The notes under the pieces are model-generated. The model searched no databases and was not told where the DNA came from. It saw only the letters and a program-made list of their open reading frames with translations. The translations under genes and the position numbers were made by a program. A stretch of DNA of 8,802 nucleotides from Gammaproteobacteria bacterium (GTDB taxonomy: Bacteria; Pseudomonadota; Gammaproteobacteria; Steroidobacterales; GCA-2729495). Numbering within the stretch: position 1 is the first letter of the stretch; every line of letters starts with the position of its first letter. Positions 4,866 through 8,802 of this stretch are shown piece after piece. The stretch is taken from NCBI GenBank assembly GCA_023150055.1, contig JAKLLP010000041.1:1-8802 (forward strand), in the 5' to 3' direction.

Positions 4866-6797
4866 TCAGAGGGTGTTCGAGCAATCGAGAGCGGTGCCGA
4901 ACGGGCTCAACTGCCCGGGCGGCGAGGCGTTCTCGTTGTTCAGGTCCTCGGCCTTGGCATCGAGCAGGAACTCCTGCGAACGGGCGAACTCCGTACCCGA
5001 GACGCTGGCCTTGGCCTCGATCCGCGCCTTCACCCACAGGTTGTGGTCCTGCGGGTAGATGACGCACACGCGGGCCAGTCCCTGGGTGTTGGTGGTCACC
5101 TGCGCGGAGGTGCCGCCGGCGCCGGCCGTGGCACAGGGGTTACTCGCCGGGGCGCCGGAAGGCACCGCCGCCACGGTGGCGACATTACCGGCCTCCAGCC
5201 GGCCGCTGGTGTTGAGATCCTCACCGAGGTCGAGAATACCGTTGCGGTTGAGGTCCTCATCCGGGCAGCGCAGGTAGTTCACACCCTCGACGCCGTTGGT
5301 CCACCCGGCGCCACTGACCAGCAGGAACTGGCCCTTGCGGTACTCGGTGGAGTTCAGGCTGACCTGCACCGGCTTGTTGGCGACCGCGTTACCGACCGAG
5401 TCGGTGACGATGATGTTCCACTCCTTGGCAAACGAGGCGGTAGTCGGCTCGAAGATGTCGTTACCGGTACCGAGCGAGATGAACAATGCCTGCTGGGCCA
5501 CGGTCAGATCGACCTCGTCGAACGCCAGGACGGCACCGCCGCTGCCAATGGCAGATGCCCGGATCTTCACCCCATTCTGCGCCGTGGAGTTCGGCCCGGC
5601 GGTGTAGAAGCTCTGCGCCGTGCCGAGACTGTCGGTGAGGTCCGTGCCGGGCGACACGCCAGGGCTGCCGCTGGTGTCGCTGATGATCTGGAACTGCACC
5701 GAGGCGTTCTTCACCAGCTGCTGGTTGGCGTCGCGAACCACCGCCGTCAGCGCGCTCTGCCCGTCCACCGGCACGGTGAACGGCGAGGCCTGCAGGTCGA
5801 GCGTGGCCGGCGTCGTCGCCACGAACTCCAGGTTCAGCGTGGCCGTGGTGTTGGTAGCCGGATCGCGGGCCGTCACCACGGCGCTGCCGGCCGTCGTGCT
5901 GGTCAGCGTCGCCTGCGCGATGCCGCCGCTGGTGGCCGTCACGCCGGAGACCGTGCCCCGGGTGCTCGAGAATTGCACGACGCTGCCGTCGGGTACGGGT
6001 GCGCCGTTCTGCAACCAGCGCACCTCCACCACCTGCGGCACCCCGAGGTTCACCTCGGTGCCCGCCGCCGGGGAAATGAAGCCGAAGGCATCCCCGGAAA
6101 TGCTGACCGTCGCCGTCGCCGTCAGGCCGAGCGCGCTCGCCGTGAGCGTGTCACTGTTGCCCGCGCCGGGGGTGCCGGCCGTCAGCGTCGTGGTCGCGTC
6201 GCCGGATGAATTGGTGGCCACGCTGGGCGGGCTGAGCGAGTTGCCATTGGCGGACGTGAAGGTCACCGTGCTCGCACCGATGCCGACGCCCTCGGAGTCC
6301 TTCAGCACCGCCGTGTACTGCCCGGTGTTGTTCAGCGCCAGCGCCGAGGGGCCGGTGATCACGAGCGTCGTGCCCACTACGACGATGTCGATGCTGGTGG
6401 TCACCCCGGCGGAGGTGCCCGAGGCGCCGGCCGTGGCCGACACCGTGATGGTCCGATTGGTCGGATCGAGCCCGTTGCTCAGTTGGGCCGTGGTCGTGCC
6501 GCTGGCATCCGTCGGCGCCGGCGGGATGATCTGCCCGGAGGTCACGCTCATCGACACGGGTACGTCGTCGAGCGCGTTGTTGTTCGCGTCCCGAACGATG
6601 ATTGTCAGCGTGACCGTGGAAGCACCGGTCTGGTCGGACGGCAGCTGCGTGGAATTCGCGATGATCTGCACGGAGCCGACCTCCGCCACGGTACCGCCGC
6701 CACCCGGGCTCAGGATCGTCCCGTCATCACCCCCGCCGCAGGACGCGAGGGTGAAGGCAGCCGCCACCAACACTAAAAGACTACGCAGTTTCTTCAT
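4866..6797 (-). CDS. Secreted lipoprotein with tandem Ig-like (Big-1-type) domains and C-terminal calcium-loop motifs
   Basis: I chose ATG 6797 (643 residues), which gives a classic lipoprotein signal: MKK, a hydrophobic core (LLVLVAAAFTLA) and lipobox LASC with Cys20. An in-frame ATG at 6818 would put seven charged residues in front. A Gly-rich linker follows the Cys. At least four repeats of about 90-100 residues follow (roughly 40-140, 143-234, 241-328, 330-434). They carry Big-1/invasin-like marks: VTLTIIVRDANNNALDDVPV, then T-D-A/S-S-G-T/D-A-x-A-x-L, then (V)SAT or TAS endings. The last 200 residues (about 436-643) contain DLNRNGILDLGE, a close match to an EF-hand/dockerin calcium loop, then DLNTSGRLEAGN, a weaker second loop. 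Four cysteines occur there (about 511, 555, 578, 639) and none elsewhere except the lipidated one. It is probably anchored in the outer membrane, perhaps on the surface. It follows pilQ by 41 bases, suggesting cotranscription, and ends at a strong terminator. No precise function can be assigned; adhesion or a pilus-linked envelope role is inference. Confidence 0.85.
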   Translation of the reverse strand: MKKLRSLLVLVAAAFTLASCGGGDDGTILSPGGGGTVAEVGSVQIIANSTQLPSDQTGASTVTLTIIVRDANNNALDDVPVSMSVTSGQIIPPAPTDASGTTTAQLSNGLDPTNRTITVSATAGASGTSAGVTTSIDIVVVGTTLVITGPSALALNNTGQYTAVLKDSEGVGIGASTVTFTSANGNSLSPPSVATNSSGDATTTLTAGTPGAGNSDTLTASALGLTATATVSISGDAFGFISPAAGTEVNLGVPQVVEVRWLQNGAPVPDGSVVQFSSTRGTVSGVTATSGGIAQATLTSTTAGSAVVTARDPATNTTATLNLEFVATTPATLDLQASPFTVPVDGQSALTAVVRDANQQLVKNASVQFQIISDTSGSPGVSPGTDLTDSLGTAQSFYTAGPNSTAQNGVKIRASAIGSGGAVLAFDEVDLTVAQQALFISLGTGNDIFEPTTASFAKEWNIIVTDSVGNAVANKPVQVSLNSTEYRKGQFLLVSGAGWTNGVEGVNYLRCPDEDLNRNGILDLGEDLNTSGRLEAGNVATVAAVPSGAPASNPCATAGAGGTSAQVTTNTQGLARVCVIYPQDHNLWVKARIEAKASVSGTEFARSQEFLLDAKAEDLNNENASPPGQLSPFGTALDCSNTL

Positions 6798-6816
6798 GAC
6801 TTCCGGATCCTTTGTC

Positions 6817-6834
6817 ATGTCCGCCTACGGACAT
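6817..6834 (-). other. Inverted repeat between pilQ and the lipoprotein gene
   Basis: ATGTCCG and CGGACAT form a perfect 7-bp stem around a 4-base loop. It begins four bases after the pilQ stop, with no U-tract following, so it is not a clear terminator. Its downstream arm contains the upstream candidate ATG (6818) of the lipoprotein gene. Folding would hide that codon, which slightly favours ATG 6797. It could tune the ratio of lipoprotein to PilQ or mark an RNA processing site. Confidence 0.45.
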
Positions 6835-6838
6835 AGCG

Positions 6839-8802
6839 TCAATAAATGCTCGAGCCTTCTTTTAGTATTTTTGGCGTCACGAATATCAGCAGTTCCGACT
6901 TGTTCGATACGCGGTTGGTGGAGCGGAACAGGTAACCCACCAGCGGGATGTCGCCGAGGAAAGGAACCTTGCGCACGGTCTCGCCCTGCTCGGTCTCGTA
7001 GATGCCGCCGAGGACCACGGTCTGGCCGTTGTCGACCAGCACCTGGGTCTCCACGGAACGGGTGTCGATACTCGGCACCTGCCCGCCACGCTCGTTGGTG
7101 ATCACCTGGCCCACGCTGTCTTTGGTGACCTTCAGGTCCATGATGATGCGATTGTCGGGCGTGATCTGCGGCGTGACCGTCAGCGACAACACAGCCTCCT
7201 TGAACTGCGTGCTCGTCGCGCCGCTGGAGGCGGCCTCCTGGTACGGGATCTCGACACCCTGCTTGATGAACGCCTCTTTCTGGTTCGCCGTGATCACGCG
7301 CGGTGAGGAGATGACCTCGCCGCGACCCTCGGCCTGCAGGGCGGAGAGCTCGAGGTCGACGAGGAAGTCGTCATCGAGCAGCGCCACGGCGAGCCGGCCG
7401 GCCGGGCTTGCCACCGGCAGGTTGACGTTGAAGCGGTCATCGAGCGCGGGCAAATCCACCGGGAACGGCGTCCCGGTATTGTTGATGTTGTCGATGCCGG
7501 AGTTGACGATCGTATCCGTGCCGTTGGCACCACCGGACACCGCGATGAGTCCGTCACCGCTTTCGTCAACGGCCGTAAAGCCCCAGCGCACGCCCAGGTC
7601 GCGGCTGAAATCGTCACTGACGATCACGATACGCGACTCGATCAGGACCTGTCGCACGGGAATGTCGAGGGTCGTGACCAGGCGGCGTACGTCGCCGATA
7701 CGATCCGCCGTATCCTGCACCAGCAGGGTGTTGGTCCGTTCGTCGAGAGAGACCGAGCCCCGCTCGGACAGGAGGGAGTTTTTCCCCTTGCCCTTGATCA
7801 GGTCGGCCAGGTCGCTCGCTTTGGCGTAGTTGACCTGCAGGAACTCGGAGAGCAGCGGCTCGAGCTCCTTGATCTCTTTGCGCGACTCGAGATCGGCCTT
7901 CTCGCGCGCGGCGATCTCGTCCGCCGGAGCGATGATCATCACGTTGCCGTTCTGGCGCTTGTCGAGCCCCTTGGTGGCGAGCACGATGTCGAGCGCCTGG
8001 TCCCACGGAACGCTCTGCAGGCGCAGGGTCACGTTACCCTGCACGGTGTCCGAGACGACGATATTGCGCCCGCTGACGTCCGCCAGGAGCTGCAGCACTG
8101 CACGGGTCTCGATGTCCTGGAAATTCAGCGTCAGCCGTTCCCCGGAGTACTCCTTGTCGGAGCTGAACAGCGTCGCCGCCTGCTTCGCCTCCTGCTTCAC
8201 GACGGGCTGCACCTCGACCGTGAACACGTTGTCGGTCTGGTAAGCGAGGTCCTCGAAGGCGCCACGCGTGGTCACGGCGATACGGACGTCGGCACCGGCC
8301 CGCATGACGGAGATCGAGTCCACCGGGGTCGCGAAATCCTTGACGTCGAGCCGCTTGAGAAGGCTGTCGGGCAGGCTCGCGCCGCTGAACACGAGCACCA
8401 CCTGGTCCGCCTCACGCCGGACATCGACTGGCGTGCCCGGATCTGACAGCGTGACGATGACGCGACCGCCGCCGCTGTCGCTGCGACGGAAATCCACGCC
8501 CTCGATGTTGCGACCGGGCGCCCTTGCCGGCGCAGCCGTGACGGCGGAGGGGGGCGGGGCCGCGGCAAAGGTCTGGTCCGCACCGGAGGCGCCGAGCGTC
8601 ACGAAAACGCTGTTGCCGCTGGCGCGGGTTTCGTAGGGCACCATCGTGTCGAGGTTCAGCACGACGCGGGTGCGCCCGCCGGACTCCGCGGCAAGGATCG
8701 TCGACAGCGGGCCGGTGTTGACCTCCCTGCGGCGCGACGGCAGGGCAATGCTGGTGTTGGCGAGGTCGAGCGAGATGCGTGCCGGGTTGTCGATGGTGAA
8801 GC
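6839..8802 (-). CDS. pilQ: Type IV pilus secretin PilQ (5' end outside the window)
   Basis: The reading frame is open from the right edge to TGA at 6841-6839, giving 653 visible residues of the outer-membrane channel through which type IV pili extend. Numbering from the first full codon (8800), the end of an AMIN domain (PARISLDLANTSIALPSRR, then GGRTRVVLNLD and VPYET) covers about 1-75. After an Ala/Pro linker a second AMIN domain covers about 97-197. The STN/N0 domain (LTLNFQDIETRAVLQLLADV) is at about 222-295, and the N1 domain (FLQVNYAKASDLADLI) at about 320-385. The secretin core runs to the end. Core hallmarks are GEVISSPRVITANQKEAFIK, VEIPYQ, GQTVVLGGIYE and VPFLGDIPLVGYLFR. AMIN domains bind peptidoglycan. 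Missing are the signal peptide and the start of AMIN-1, perhaps 50-100 residues. The gene normally ends a pilMNOPQ operon, which would lie to the right. The next gene here is the Ig-like lipoprotein instead of aroK. Confidence 0.97.
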   Translation of the reverse strand, partial: FTIDNPARISLDLANTSIALPSRRREVNTGPLSTILAAESGGRTRVVLNLDTMVPYETRASGNSVFVTLGASGADQTFAAAPPPSAVTAAPARAPGRNIEGVDFRRSDSGGGRVIVTLSDPGTPVDVRREADQVVLVFSGASLPDSLLKRLDVKDFATPVDSISVMRAGADVRIAVTTRGAFEDLAYQTDNVFTVEVQPVVKQEAKQAATLFSSDKEYSGERLTLNFQDIETRAVLQLLADVSGRNIVVSDTVQGNVTLRLQSVPWDQALDIVLATKGLDKRQNGNVMIIAPADEIAAREKADLESRKEIKELEPLLSEFLQVNYAKASDLADLIKGKGKNSLLSERGSVSLDERTNTLLVQDTADRIGDVRRLVTTLDIPVRQVLIESRIVIVSDDFSRDLGVRWGFTAVDESGDGLIAVSGGANGTDTIVNSGIDNINNTGTPFPVDLPALDDRFNVNLPVASPAGRLAVALLDDDFLVDLELSALQAEGRGEVISSPRVITANQKEAFIKQGVEIPYQEAASSGATSTQFKEAVLSLTVTPQITPDNRIIMDLKVTKDSVGQVITNERGGQVPSIDTRSVETQVLVDNGQTVVLGGIYETEQGETVRKVPFLGDIPLVGYLFRSTNRVSNKSELLIFVTPKILKEGSSIY

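Noticed and set aside
5090..6450. Repeated GCCGGCGCCGGCCGTGGC-like stretches as DNA repeats
   Set aside because: They encode Ala/Gly/Thr/Ser-rich strands in successive Ig-like domains. The similarity is scattered and explained by protein repeats and codon bias.
5620..7101. 493-codon plus-strand frame
   Set aside because: It is antisense to the Ig-like lipoprotein and the pilQ end. It is a mirror of their Val/Ala/Thr/Ser codons and would cross two genes and their junction.

Overview
The window looks like chromosomal DNA from a GC-rich gammaproteobacterium. This rests on three things: a type IV pilus secretin gene (pilQ) upstream of aroK-aroB, a TesA-like esterase gene divergent from a LolD/YbbA-type ABC transporter, and uniformly high-GC codon use on the coding strand. 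The species cannot be named from sequence alone. No phage, transposase, CRISPR array, tRNA or rRNA is visible. No gene-free stretch exceeds about 115 bases.

All genes except one are on the minus strand, so the biological order runs right to left. At the right edge is most of PilQ (5' end outside the window). About 20-41 bases later comes a roughly 643-residue lipoprotein built of immunoglobulin-like (Big-1-type) domains, with calcium-loop-like motifs near its C-terminus. A strong intrinsic terminator follows. Then comes aroK, 12 bases later aroB, and about 100 bases later pyrF; this run links the shikimate pathway with pyrimidine synthesis. An NmrA-like NAD(P)-binding oxidoreductase ends the block.

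Convergent to it, on the plus strand, lies a tesA-like SGNH esterase gene that appears broken. Its signal peptide and its body are in different frames, and the conserved GDS block with the nucleophilic serine is missing at the junction. Two copies of a short near-palindromic repeat sit at its 3' end, the first inside the coding frame. Divergent from tesA are an ABC ATPase (LolD/YbbA type) and the first 40 codons of its FtsX/YbbP-type permease, overlapping by ATGA.

The points most worth a second look are the Ig-like lipoprotein between pilQ and aroK, where the common gene order has pilQ directly before aroK; its C-terminal region with paired EF-hand-like loops and four cysteines; and the apparent loss of the catalytic block of tesA. 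I do not see a clearly new multi-gene system. The best candidate for new biology is the pilQ-linked surface lipoprotein.
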